A DNA stretch of 64,000 nucleotides, from the NCBI GenBank assembly GCA_946902875.1, contig OX336355.1, positions 16,897,347 through 16,961,346 on the forward strand, in the 5' to 3' direction. The position numbers and the translations under genes are program-made. Positions 53,316 to 64,000 of this stretch are shown here, one piece after another (the stretch's first letter is position 1; every line of letters starts with the position of its first letter). The stretch is from Nematopogon swammerdamellus (lineage: Eukaryota; Arthropoda; Insecta; Lepidoptera; Adelidae). The notes beneath the pieces were generated by a model. It made no database searches and was not told the origin of the DNA. It saw only the letters and a program-made list of their open reading frames with translations.

Positions 53316-53714
53316 CAGCCTCGATAGCTCAGTGGTGCAGACAGTTGACTGTTGCTATTGATTGTTAAGCAACGCTGGGCGCGGTCAGTAGTTGGATGGG
53401 TGACCGCTCGACCGTTGGGAGGCTGACCGTGGTTCGGGATCCACGTTAAACTGTAGGTCCCTTCCCTTCGTACTTTACTAGGTGATACGGCTTCCTGTCC
53501 CAATCCCGACCGGGTTGGTGCCACCGCACTGTGCGAAAAGTCGGTCGAAACGGCTATGTGAATAGTTCGAGTTTTCCGTCTAGTTCATTGTAGCCGACAT
53601 TAAATGAAGGGAAGCACTGACATGGCACCTAGTTCACCCGGAGTTTTGGGCTGACATCACGGATCTTGAAGGTGATGTAGCCAACCGTGTCAGTTTCCAT
53701 AAAAAAAAAAAAAA
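53316..53714 (+). repeat. SINE family A, full-length reference copy
   Basis: Head: A-box-like TAGCTCAGTGG (53325-53335), a 44-bp segment at 53364-53407 matching the 5S rRNA internal control region (GTTAAGCAAC...GGGCGCGGTCAGTA, then TTGGATGGGTGACCGC), and B box GGTTCGGGATCC (53431-53442). Body to 53640, and the tail GGTGATGTAGCCAACCGTGT before poly-A (53700-53714). Ends 42 bp from the AP180 exon 3 acceptor. Confidence 0.93.
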
Positions 53715-53756
53715 CCATGCCAATGTTTTATTTAAATTTAATCTTTCTCTTTTCAG

Positions 53757-53832
53757 AGGTTCACGCAGTACCTGGCCTCCAGTAATTCTAGTTTTCAACT
53801 CAATAATTTTCTAGACAAAAGCGGCGTACAAG
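53757..53832 (+). CDS. lap: AP180/PICALM-family clathrin assembly protein, exon 3
   Basis: 76 bp. The acceptor is TCTCTTTTCAG|AGGTTC and the donor GTACAAG|GTATGT. It encodes RFTQYLASSNSSFQLNNFLD then KSGVQ plus one base (phase 1), the ANTH segment after NE in exon 2 (family form RFxQYLASSNxxFxLxxFLDK). The residues after LDK are a known site of alternative splicing in this family. The remainder of ANTH (the YDMSPFIRRYAKYL region onward) and the clathrin/AP2-binding tail were not found before 64000, so intron 3 exceeds 10.1 kb and the gene is truncated by the window edge. Confidence 0.95.
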
Positions 53833-54084
53833 GTATGTGGGGTTTTTTTAAATAAATTTTTGCTATATATAAATTTTATATCGAACTAACTTGTATTATG
53901 TAATTAGTTTTGTTGACATAATATTATGGTAATTAAAATTATGGTGGTAGATATTTGAATAATTGAGGTTTACAGGGTCTATGTGATATCGAATGTTTTT
54001 TGGTTTACTTCAATAGGTTTTTAACTGTTATTAATTATACCCATTTTAAATTTTTACGGATTAACAGTTGGTACGGTAACGCAG

Positions 54085-54245
54085 ACTAGCTGACTAGGGC
54101 TTGATGCGAGCCGAAACGTGAAGCATGCACGTGCAATTTAGAGTGGCCACTCGCTAGTCCCGACCTCGATTAACACCCTCCTCTACTGCCGATGGGCCCG
54201 GATGTGTTCGGTGAAGCCATCGTAAGCTTAGTTCCACACCTTCCC
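54085..54245 (+). mobile_element. 3' end of RLE-type LINE
   Basis: GACTAGCTGACTAGGGCTTG to GCTTAGTTCCACACCTTCC; inverse of 14113-14280, only the UTR end. Confidence 0.85.
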
Positions 54246-54248
54246 CTT

Positions 54249-54385
54249 CTTACATAAGTCGATGTTTCGCCCGCTACTGTTTTTTATATATCTGGTACAA
54301 TGGGCACCAGACGTCGGCTCCAGGAACTCCCGCGGTCCCTGAAGAAGCGCCGTGACGTAGCGGGCGAAACGTCGACTTATGTAAG
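54249..54385. repeat. 137-bp element with 28-bp inverted ends
   Basis: CTTACATAAGTCGATGTTTC...GCTAC at the left is inverted at the right (GTAGC...GAAACGTCGACTTATGTAAG). It immediately abuts the LINE end. Confidence 0.75.
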
Positions 54386-55411
54386 TATTCAGCACCTACT
54401 ATTCGTCTGTTCCAAGTTTGCCACCGCTGGCCGTTGTGACATGACACTAATAAAACAGTACACAGTATACAAACTGAAGGCAAGAAATTTAGAAGAGAAA
54501 TCAATCTGGATGAAACTACTGATGATGAAAATAAAATTATGAAACAAATAATCTATGATGTAAAGCCTGACCAGGAATGTATGAGGGGCCGCCATATTGC
54601 GGAATTTCGTTGGAACTAATTTCTTACACTGGCCACAATTATGTTTGATGCTTGATAATCTGTTGTCAATGTCAAAATTGCTTCTGAACTGACATTTAGG
54701 TAAAACGTTATGTCATTGTAGTGAGATTGTCATGAATTGGCCGCCGTAATGTACAATTAGGTTATTATTTTTTGTTCTATCTAGGTGTATCTCAAGCATC
54801 TATTTACCGAATAGCAAACAAAAGAGGGACGTAAATATTATTCGTTCTGAACAAAAAACACTTTTTGACTTTACAAAAATACGAAACCTTCGAATAAAAA
54901 TAGCTTAGGTTAAGTTTTTCTGAACTAGAATTTTTATTAAAAAGTTTAGTGTTTCAGCAAGGTCGATTAATAATTTGTTTAATAATTTGTACACTTTGCT
55001 TCAGGACATATCTGCAGATACATGGAAAAAATTTTGTGAACATGTAAATGTCAAAGCTAGTTCTTTTTACATTGACATCAAAATATATATAAAAGTTAAA
55101 TTAAAATACATTTTGTATATCTTATTGTGTATTTCAGTGCAAAAGTACATTTTGAATAAAAACATCGGCCAATTCAATATGTGCGTACTATACTGAATGT
55201 TGCTATATAAATCTAAAAAGTGGCTCCATCTTGACAGCTCTCATATATTCCTGGTTAGGCTTTAAAAGCTATCGGTACTGTCGACAAAAAAGTTGAATAG
55301 TCTAATGCTCCCGCCACTAGGTGTTGTCCGGTGTGTCTATGCAATACTTTTCCTTTTTTACTTATATTGGCATTTGAACAAAACAAATGTTTGTAATTTT
55401 AACAAATCGAT
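54386..55411. other. Intronic DNA, nothing firmly recognised
   Basis: AT-rich AP180 intron 3. No exon matching the next AP180 segment was found. Confidence 0.4.
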
Positions 55412-55571
55412 GGTTCCGGCAACAAAGGTCGTAAAAGCCATTTCGTTTCAGGCAACAAAGGTCGTAAAAGCCATTTCGTCAAAATGTCGTAAAAGCCATT
55501 TTGACGAAATGGCTTTTACGACCTTTGTTGCCTGAAACGAAATGGCTTTTACGACCTTTGTTGCCGGAACC
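55412..55571. repeat. Perfect 74-bp palindrome with internal repeats
   Basis: Left arm 55412-55485, 12-nt loop 55486-55497, right arm 55498-55571, with perfect pairing. Each arm contains two copies of GGCAACAAAGGTCGTAAAAG-CCATTTCGT, and the loop (GTCGTAAAAGCC) is a fragment of the same unit. Confidence 0.95.
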
Positions 55572-55621
55572 GTCGAAATAACACAAAACAGAACAAAGTT
55601 CGTACACGCTCAAGGGGTAGG

Positions 55622-55802
55622 TACAGGTCTGTTAACCAAAGCTGGCGCATGCACAGTACTCACACCAATGCAATTGTGCAAGTGCGAGTGAGACAGATCG
55701 GGTTTTCGTGATGCGTATGCCCCGATCTGTCTCACTCGCACTTGCACAATTGCATTGGTGTGAGTACTGTGCACGCATCAGCTTTGGTTAACCGACCTGT
55801 AG
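55622..55802. mobile_element. Palindromic MITE with TA-type ends
   Basis: Arms of about 81 bp (TACAGGTCTGTTAACCAAAG...AGACAGATCGGG and inverse) around an 18-nt loop, with few mismatches. A further copy of the end (GGAACAGACCTGTA, 55926-55939) lies downstream, so the element may extend to 55939. Confidence 0.88.
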
Positions 55803-55939
55803 CTCAATTACACATAGAATACGGACGTGGTTACGCGGCAGCGATGCTAACGCTACTGAGCTGGGCGTCAGCGGGTGTAGCGTGAGGCGCGATGCGCGGA
55901 AGCGCGGGCGGAGGTAACGGCAAACTCGGAACAGACCTG

Positions 55940-57408
55940 TAATACTGTTAATCCATAAAAATTTTGAATGAGTACTTCAATAGGGTCCTGTTTGCCTGGG
56001 TTAATGATATTCTAATGGGTCTAGAATCTCTTGACTCCACCCAATTGGTCACGTGCGTTGAAATTGGTGTCAGTGTGTGCCACTTTACTCAAGTGAACTC
56101 TTAAGGTGTGCTTTCGAGCAACGCGGCTTGCGGCAGTGTCTGTACTATGTGACGCACGTGTGTCGTCGCATGCGGCCATGACGCAATGCTCGGAAATGGT
56201 TCCATGAATCAAAAATATAGTCGCATACACCGTGATCGACTTTTGGTGCTGGTCGCACCAAAGATCGCGGGATGCTTTGCTCGGAATTTCACCTTTAGAC
56301 CCTGTTGACTTTCAACGCTCAAATGTATAATATAATATTATGGTGAATTAATAAGGGATTTTTTTTTACATGGAAATATTAAAACATTTTAAACCCCAAA
56401 ACATCATTACAATGAAGAATTAAGCAGTTTTCCTCATAAGTGCTTTCCTTCACTAAACTGAAGAAATTTCTTTGAGAGTTTCGAACCTGCAACCTTTTGC
56501 AGGAGATGCACCTTACCTACTAGACTCTGCAGCACGAATGTTGTTTTAGCTGTCACACTCTAGTGTCACAATTTGCTTGTTAGACTATATTATAGGCACT
56601 ATAACATATAATTAATAAAAAAAAATTTTTAAGTATTATTATAATCATACAAAAATATGAATACAGCATTAAAATCTAAATTTTAAATAAGTAATAGAAA
56701 TTACTCCCTAAAAATCCAGCTGAAAATACTATATAAATCCAGTTTTTATTTCAGGTAGACTTGAATATGATTCTAAAACCGGCCAAGTGCGAGTCGGACT
56801 CGCGCACCGAGGTTTCAGTACAACCGCGTGATTGGTTGGATTTAATTATTAATGTTGTTGTTGTACTTTAGAGTTTGCACTGTAATCACACAAAGTTTGA
56901 CGCTTGTATGTATTCCCGTTTTTATGATAGATAAAAAAAACAACAAAGAACAAGGTTTAAAAAAAATTCTTAAATCAAAATCTAATGAAGAAAATAATTA
57001 ATAAATGCCTAAATTAGAATAACATGTAAATATAATACGCGAAATATGCGAACTTTATTTTATTTCTGCAGAAACATAATTTTTTTTATTTGTTTTTTAT
57101 TCTGTCTTGATTTTATTTCAACAATTTAAAAACATAATTATAATTAGCGTTTTAGTCATACAATAAGCGACAGGGAAAACCTCAAAATTCCAATATAAAT
57201 TACACAGTTACAAAGCAATAATATTAAATAAGTTAAAAAATAAAACAATAAATAAATAAATTGGGTCATATTCGTTTTCGATCAATATGTCTGCTTTACC
57301 ACTATTTCCCTATATAAAATTACATTTATTGCAGAAAGGGTCAGGAAGAAATAATTTTAATATAAATAGACTTCCGTGCGGGTACGCAAATAAAAAAAAT
57401 TATAAGCC
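55940..57408. other. Intronic DNA with a family F scrap
   Basis: 56775-56830 is a family F piece (AAACCGGCCAAGTGCGAGTC, GGACTCGCGCACCGAGG). The rest is AT-rich with no supported feature. Confidence 0.4.
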
Positions 57409-57700
57409 ACTCGCTAGTCCCGACCTCGATTAACACCCTCCTCTACTGCCGATGGGCCCGAATATGTTCGGTGAAGCCATCGCAAGCTTAGTTCCACCAC
57501 ACCTTCGTTCTAAGAACCGGTAAACTCTGGAACACTCCCTCCCTGCCCATATATTTCCCCCCAAGTACAGTATCGGGTCCTTCAAGAGGAGGCGTAAATG
57601 TGCACCTCGTTGCATTGCATTCGCAACCCTCGCATACGACCGAATGTCCATGTTGGGCGTCGTTAGATGCCTTTCGCGCTTTCAACAAAAAAAAATAAAA
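57409..57700. mobile_element. RLE-type LINE 3' end and two retroelement 3' ends
   Basis: 57409-57510: LINE 3' UTR (plus). 57543-57590: CCCAAGTACAGTATCGGGTC block shared with 45150. 57600-57700: CGAATGTCCATGTTGGGCGT, GCGCTTTCAACAAAAAAAAA end. Confidence 0.7.
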
Positions 57701-57990
57701 ATAAAATTTCTCATTCGCCCATTCATGCATTACTTTACAAATATTAAACGAAGTATAAATAATATCTCCTCCATATTGACAGTACAAATCACTTCCATTA
57801 AGCCAAGTATTAACTTAAAAACTGCACTTCAGTGAGTAGTCATCGATGATTGAAATTAAATCTGAATTTTTCTTTGCCAAGCTAAATTTAGCCTTACTCA
57901 TAAAGACACAGAAACATCTATCTATACACCTGCCTGGTCACGAAGGTTGATGAATAAAAACCACGAGACGCGCGCACGCAATCTTTAGAG

Positions 57991-58821
57991 CAGTGGTTGC
58001 CAACATTTTTTTAATGAGGGACCGCTATGAGTTTTATTAATTTAGCTCTAACGGGATCACAACGTTCTAGAGCAATGAACTGTGATAGTCTCTTAAAATA
58101 AATGAAAGGAAATTAAACTTTCTAAAAAATCCAATATAATGGCAAAAAAAACAATTTTTAACTTGATTAAGGCATACCAGCCACGGTTGCCTGTCTAAAA
58201 TAAATAAATAAAATAAATAAAAATATCCTAAATCTGGTTCAGTGTAGCAATCCAAAGAGAAATCTCCTGTATGGCACCTACTTAGAGGTGATATTGCCTG
58301 GTCGGAGTGTGTGCTCAGGCCCCTCTGATTCAGCCATCTATGCCTAGGGTTACCATCCGTCCGGACATGTTCGGACTTTCGACCTTCGGTCTGGCTTTTT
58401 AATTTGTCTGGATTTTTGACTCAGATTGAAAATTTTTGAATGAATGTTTAATTAATTTATTATTTCATTTTGTGGCTACAATATTGGGATTTTTTTGGAA
58501 TATCCCAATTTTTGTCAGGACTTTTGAAATTTCGAAATGGTAACCCTATCTATACCGGACTACCTTAAAAAAAGGTTACGTGACAGATATTGTATGGAGT
58601 TCTGTCAATATATTCCTATACTAACTGAAGTTAAAATAACAAGGCGAAGAGAGAGAGATAATAATATTGAAATAATTTAAATAAATTATAAATAAAATTG
58701 AAATAATTGAAAATTGCCTTCAATTATTTCCGCTTCCGGCTTCCGTACGGGATACGGAAACCTAAAAATTATTTTTTCGCGGACCATATGTGGTTCCCAA
58801 ACCACTGGTTAGGAACCTCTG
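57991..58821. mobile_element. hAT element hosting nested repeats
   Basis: Ends CAGTGGTTGCCAACA and GGTTAGGAACCTCTG; flanks CTTTAGAG / CCTTAGAG (7 of 8). It contains a family C piece (about 58225-58570), itself split by the 58345-58548 MITE, and a family F end near 58740. Confidence 0.82.
58345..58548. mobile_element. Small hAT MITE (TAGGGTTACC ends)
   Basis: 204 bp, ends TAGGGTTACCAT and ATGGTAACCCTA; flanks TCTATGCC / TCTATACC (7 of 8). Inserted in family C inside the hAT element. Confidence 0.85.
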
Positions 58822-59874
58822 CCTTAGAGCAATCTAACTGACATAGAGGTCGACTGGATACATTGACCCATATGAGGTTAACGGTCCTTCAATATTGTAC
58901 CGGGCGTTGCTGACTATCATCATCGGATGTAGATGGAAAAACATTGAGAAAAAAATAATCACTCATCAATAATAATGTTGTAAACAGACGAAAAAATTGC
59001 TCATACAGTGATTTCATATGGAATGCGTCTATATGTAAAAAATATACCGTTAAGTAATACACAAAATTGTTTCTATTAAAAAATAAAATTGTTAAAAACA
59101 ACAGAATTATTGGTATTGTATAAAGTTTTTTTTTATAGAACGTTAAAAAAATATGAGTCCCTAAGAAACATCTGACTCTTTAGGTTTTGCGGTGGCAACC
59201 GTTAACCAACGAATAAGCACTTATTATGATGAGTAATTTCTTCCTGTCAACCTTTTTAAAATATCCAAAATAGACTTTATGGTTAACTCGAAGAAATAAT
59301 TTCCAAAAAGAAAAAAGTAAAAATGGGATAGCTTATACATTTGTTTTGTTTGTTTAGACTTTAGATAATTTATTCTAAATAATAAAATACTAACAAATTG
59401 TGACTCAAAACAGTGTGATAGCATTTATATTTAAAACAATTTATACATATTTATATATTATGCTTCATTTTCTAACTTAGCTAATGTGGTTATTTTCCTT
59501 TCTTGCGTAACGAAAGGCGCGGCTGGAGCCAGAATCGGTAAGTTTATATTAATCCAATGCCCAGTGTGTGTCTAACTCTCCGTTAGGGTGAATCCACACT
59601 CGGTGAATTAGAAGGCAACCGGGACTTTCACAGATAAAATTCCCAGGTCCTTTCCGGGTCATTCCCAACCGAGATTAAAACAATTTAAATGAAAATGTGA
59701 AAAATTTTACGAGTCTGGATGCACCCTTAAAATGCATTTTTAGTGACAATCACCGTTATGTTCGTTTTGTCTAAATTACTGTTTAAATTTTGTGTCGAAG
59801 GCAATGGTCCAAACAAAGCAACGAAACACTTCAATAGGATAGAACTACGATTGTCTAATATAAAGTTTAATTCC
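58822..59874. other. Intronic DNA, nothing recognised
   Basis: AT-rich; no supported feature. Confidence 0.4.
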
Positions 59875-60220
59875 TTGGGTAACATCACTTACAATATCCG
59901 TGATGTCGGCCCATAACACCTTGGTGAACTAAGTGTCATGTCAGTGCCCCCTTCGGTCGTGCCGGCTACACTGAACTGGACGGAAAACGCGAAATGTTTG
60001 TCTGGCCGCTTCGACCGACCTTGCACTCAGCGCGGTGGTGGTAACAACCCGGGCGGGTTAAAACCTACCACCTATTAAGGTAAGTAGGGAAAGAACCTAT
60101 AGTTTAACGTGGAATCCGAACCACGGTCAGCCTCCAACGGTCGAACGGTCACCGATCCGAGTTCTGACCGCGCCTAGGTGTGCTTATGATCGCGAACGGC
60201 GGTCGACCGATCGCAAAACT
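59875..60220 (-). repeat. SINE family A copy (minus), diverged head
   Basis: Body plus head variant (GACCGCGCCTAGGTGTGCTT) resembling that of 51030-51365. Confidence 0.8.
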
Positions 60221-60611
60221 GAAAAATCTAATCTAACGGTAAAGACGGAACACTCCTTTAGTTTTGAATTCATTGGTCTAACAATTATCTTACCTTGACC
60301 CAGGACAACAATGGTGTTTCATTTTTGTATTGTCTTCTTAAAATTACAATTGGACATTGAGTGATTGTCACTGGAAATGCAAGTGCTATAGTCTGTGTGC
60401 ATTTTATGTTTTTTTGTGTGGATTTTGTTGCGATTTTCGTGTTTATTTGATATACGCGTTTGTGAAAACGTTTACTTGTTCGCACCGCGCGCATCGGTTG
60501 GATTTTAATATACTTTGTACGGTTTCACTATTGAAGTGCGTTCGCTTATTCGCACGGCGTTTACCGCACGCATCGCAGAGCGCATTGCTGCGTATATACT
60601 GTGGACATATT
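60221..60611. other. Intronic DNA, nothing recognised
   Basis: Reading frames here are short and lack family motifs. Confidence 0.35.
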
Positions 60612-60985
60612 TTTTTAATGGAAACTGTCACCGTTGGCTACCTCACCTACAGCATCCGTGATGTCAGCCCATAACAACGGTTGAACTAGGTGCCATGTCA
60701 GTGCTTCCCTACATTTCGTGACGGCTACACTGAACTGGACGGAAAACACGAACTATTTACATAGCCGTTCCGACCGACGTTTCATCAGTGCGGTGGTACC
60801 AACCCGGGCGGGATAAACCCTACCACCAAGTAAGGTAAGAAGGGAAGTGACCTACAGTTTTACGTGGAATCCGAACCACCGTCAGCCTCCGACAGTCGAG
60901 CGGTCACCCATTTAAGTACTGACGACGCTCAGCGTTGCTTAACAACAGTCGACCGGCCGCACCACTGAGCTACCGAGGCTGATAA
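60612..60985 (-). repeat. SINE family A, full-length copy (minus)
   Basis: Third copy with a complete head: TAGCTCAGTGG, 5S-like GTTAAGCAACGCTGAGCG followed by GTCAGTACTT and ATGGGTGACCGC, then GGTTCGGATTCC, all on the minus strand. Confidence 0.9.
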
Positions 60986-61205
60986 TTTGTACTTATAAAC
61001 TTACAACGTAGTACTTATAAAAATCCTTTTGATACGATGCGTACGATGCGGACATGTAGATGCCTACCTTTATATCTACCTTTTCCTCCTAACCCATGTG
61101 TGCATAATGTGTATAATGTACTGTATTACTAGTGAATGCGGAAATAAACACTATTCTATTTTACACGGTATTGCAGTTGCCCCGTAATATTTTTAACTGA
61201 CATAA

Positions 61206-61385
61206 GGGGGTTATTCTAAAAAAAATTAAAAAGAAAAAAAAAATTTTAAACAAAAATAATATGTTTTCCATACAAATTTTAAATACCTATTCTAAAAATG
61301 TATGGAGAAAAAAAAGTTTTTTTTCTTCAAATTAAAAAGTCGTAGAACAAAAGTTGTCCTATTTCACGTACAGAATCACCCCCTT
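61206..61385. repeat. AT-rich inverted-end repeat
   Basis: AGGGGGTTATTCTAA at the left and CAGAATCACCCCCTTT at the right suggest a small MITE. The interior is poly-A/T. Confidence 0.5.
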
Positions 61386-61830
61386 TCGGGTTTTACGGTT
61401 GGGGTTGCAACACCGTGTATGTATATGCCAATTTGCTGGCATGCCACTTCGCTTAGCGTGGTTCCGCGGCTCAAGCTGGATTTGGCTGTGCCGAATGCAC
61501 CGATTGGTCTATGGGCACGTCCATCTAAGACGGTGTTGATAAATAAAAGTAGTTTAGACCAAACGTATAACGTCCCCGTTTGTTCATGTTTGTCGAGACT
61601 TGGTGTTTTAGCTGTTTTCATATACCTTTTAACCGGTTTTGGGATTAACATTGTGTGGGACGAAGACATTTCTGAAAAAAAATTATGACCGTGTGGTTCG
61701 ATTTTGGAATCATGGGATCAAAATAATTTCGGATTTAATATACAGTCTGTTGCAGCAGCCACTACATTAAGTTCGGGAATAGATTTGTCAGATCAATGGG
61801 AACCAAAAAGTGTTTTTTTTTTTTTTTTTT
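61386..61830. other. Intronic DNA, nothing recognised
   Basis: A frame of 128 codons (61302-61688) begins in A-rich sequence and has no family motif. Confidence 0.35.
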
Positions 61831-61832
61831 TT

Positions 61833-62070
61833 TTTTATGGAAACTGACACTGTTGGCTACATCACCTACAACATCCGTGATGTCAGCCCATAACACCGGG
61901 TGAACTTGGTGCCACGTCAGTGCTTCCCTTCGGTCGTGCCGGCTACACTGAACTGGACGGAAAACACAAACTATTTACATAGCCGTTTCGACCGACCTTT
62001 CATTCAGTGCGGTGGTACCAACCCGGGCGGGTTAAACCCTACCACCTAGTGATATAAGAAGGGAGTCATA
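61833..62070 (-). repeat. SINE family A, 3' part (minus)
   Basis: T-run 61808-61836, then one of the best-preserved bodies, ending CCACCTAGTGATATAAGAAG. Confidence 0.88.
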
Positions 62071-63430
62071 TATCATATAAGTGTAGGAACATTTTTCTGA
62101 ATACAGCTTGAATAAAACAAAAACAGTTGTCATACAAACTAATTCACAAACTATCTAAGATTCTAACAAAGAATCGAATTTACGATCTTACAACGTCTAA
62201 ATGCACTGCGGTGCACGCTCGGCCAGGGTGCGACTGATTTTGCGTTAAACCAGGCCACGGCGAGTGTGGCCAGAACCTGCGGGTCGCCGCCTCCCGGTAT
62301 GACACCTACTTTTACATTAGACAGTAAATTCTAAAAATGTATATCTCAGAAACTAGACACTTCACAGATAGATATTGTTTACGTGAAGGTATACTCTTTC
62401 GTAGAAAGTATAAGTCACTAAAGGTGAGGCCAAAGGCCGAGCTGCGTTCGCGTAAACGTAAAATTATATATCGTGCTCATTTCTGTGAAATTCTTATGGA
62501 GCATTAGAGTATTTCTATCAATCTTTATCTTAGTCAGTTATTGTTTTTAGAAAGTATATCGTTATCCGAACGAAGCTCGGCCTTCGGCCTCGGAAGTTTA
62601 GGCGACGGCAGGTAAAAGCTATACAGAAAGTGATTGTTTATTTATCATATTTGCGTTTCGAGCCGCGTGCACAGCTAGTATCAAATAAAAAATAATTAAT
62701 ACAATTCAATGAGATATATTTTCCACAATTTTTGTTTTTCTTTGAAATTTATCAGGATTACTACTGTGTTGAAATTAATGTAGTGACTATTGCAACACCC
62801 ATATAAAGATGTTTGTTTTGTTTGCGTTTTGAATTTTTCATAAAGTAACAAGTGTAACATAAACGAGTGTAACATAATTATAAGGAACGGCTTATAATTA
62901 TGTTACAAACATGGTCGATACTGTGGACATTTTTGTACATAATTTTCGTCCCGATCTGGAATCCGGATTCCATAGAAGATCATTTGTGCAATGATTTTCT
63001 GCCATGATTTTCCTTCGGGGTAAAGTATACTTTATTTATAGGTGTCTATGAAATGTACAAGGCGACCGTGTTGTATTTGGGTTACGCTTGGAGCGCCCGG
63101 GACGAAGACATTGTTGGTTAGATGACTTTTTGTGCGTGTTTGTTTGTTTAATTTTGCTGCCTCTGTTTTGTCGTTGTCTAGTTTTGTGTTTATGTCTATG
63201 GCTTTAAGGAGAACACGGTCTTCTTGAAGCATTAGTTTGATTATTTTAGTAAAATGTACTTTTGTAAGTTTAGATAGCAAACGTTTGATATGCCACGCGT
63301 GAGGGCCCGCTATGTGCTTCGACTCCCATACTATGGTAATTGAATGATTGCTTCAAACCCGTTTAGCGTAGGGTAAACATGTTATTTTGTACACAAGATC
63401 TATAGGACCAATTTTGCCAAAGCTATCGCC
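62071..63430. other. Intronic DNA, nothing firmly recognised
   Basis: 62540-62690 carries AACGAAGCTCGGCCTTCGGC and GAGCCGCGTGCACAGCTAGT, resembling the end motif of the Helitron-like repeats. The rest has no supported feature. Confidence 0.35.
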
Positions 63431-64000
63431 TTGGAGCGTGCGACAGAAGGACGGACGGACAGACACCTCAGCAATTTTATAAGGGCCCCCTTACAAACAA
63501 ACATTACATTATACAAAATAAAATCGTTCTTGTGCCGCACTGCAAAGGTGTGGAATGGGCTCCCAGTGAATATCTTTCCCCACTCCTACAATCCACGGAT
63601 CTTCAAATCGCGGGTTAATAGCCTTTCCCCAGCAACATTAGTCCACCTCCAAGCCGAACTGGCACCTCCTCGGCGGTGAAATTGGCTGCGCTTGAGGCTT
63701 CGACTTTGGGCAGAGCCACCCAGTTCGGAAGCAATAAAAAAAACATATCCTATGCAAAAGGGCGCTGCTCTGTGGAACTGGCATCCCTTATTCCCTGCCA
63801 CCCGTCCTATCTCCGCGTGACTTGTCGCAGAGAGACTCAGCGCCCTTTTGTTGTTGACATTGGGCTTTTGAGAACCCATCGAAATCGTTTCTTTGTCGCA
63901 CCGCTAGGGTGTGGAGCACTGTCTTCCGGCGAGTGTGTTTCGCGAATTCTTTAACCTGGGTTTCTTCAAACGTCGTATTAACGGGCTAGACAGTCTGCAA
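63431..64000 (+). pseudogene. Two successive LINE C-terminal fragments
   Basis: The first (63475-63679) encodes FLCRTAKVWNGLPVNIFPHS, YNPRIFKSRVNSL and a stop, the C-terminal tail of an insect LINE ORF2. The second (about 63790-64000) has pieces of the same domain in broken frames (SFLCRTARVWSTVF, then FFKRRINGLDSL), running off the window edge. Confidence 0.7.

Noticed and set aside
53364..53407. 5S rRNA gene
   Set aside because: Only the internal control region segment is present, embedded in a SINE; the 5S 5' and 3' stems are missing.
61302..61688. 128-codon plus frame
   Set aside because: Starts in an A-rich MITE-like stretch, no recognisable domain, no splice sites fitting AP180.
53833..64000. 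Next AP180 exon (ANTH remainder)
   Set aside because: Searched plus-strand frames for the YDMSPFIRR-type region; none found, so it is taken to lie beyond the window.

Overview
The window is insect nuclear DNA, most likely lepidopteran. The reasons are two genes with insect-type intron-exon structure (a ZAD zinc-finger gene, a class largely confined to arthropods, and the clathrin-assembly gene AP180/like-AP180) and a dense load of repeat families typical of moth and butterfly genomes. There are no operons, CRISPR arrays or bacterial features. All names rest on motif recognition by eye, with no database search.

Two host genes are arranged divergently. On the minus strand a ZAD zinc-finger protein is encoded by three exons (20567-20501, 12110-11905, 8681-6255). 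The splice phases agree and give one 899-residue frame. On the plus strand the first three coding exons of an AP180/PICALM-family adaptor (33047-33182, 45666-45808, 53757-53832) encode the start of the ANTH domain; the rest lies beyond the window. The introns are large (8.4, 3.2, 12.5 and 7.9 kb, and a third AP180 intron over 10 kb) and consist mostly of transposon sequence.

Layout: 1-6.2 kb, transposon debris downstream of the ZAD gene; 6.2-20.8 kb, ZAD gene with transposon-filled introns; 20.8-32.9 kb, divergent intergenic region; 33.0-64 kb, AP180 exons 1-3 and introns. The intergenic region is bounded by two copies of the same 1.67-kb hAT-like element in opposite orientation. Each has an intact 8-bp target duplication, and the same terminus of each faces a gene start (226 bp and 117 bp from the ATGs).

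Many mobile elements can be delimited to the base by terminal inverted repeats and target duplications: at least nine hAT-type insertions, two P-like MITEs carrying a THAP-domain exon, a piggyBac-like element nested in a hAT, a Mutator-like foldback, mariner-type elements, a 9-bp-TSD MITE family, long palindromes, a twin-primed Jockey-type LINE, a LINE with a C-terminal restriction-like endonuclease, and RTE fragments. The most abundant repeat is a SINE (over 20 copies) whose head combines tRNA A/B boxes with a 5S rRNA internal-promoter segment. A perfect 460-bp (CCCTCT)n array lies between the two genes.
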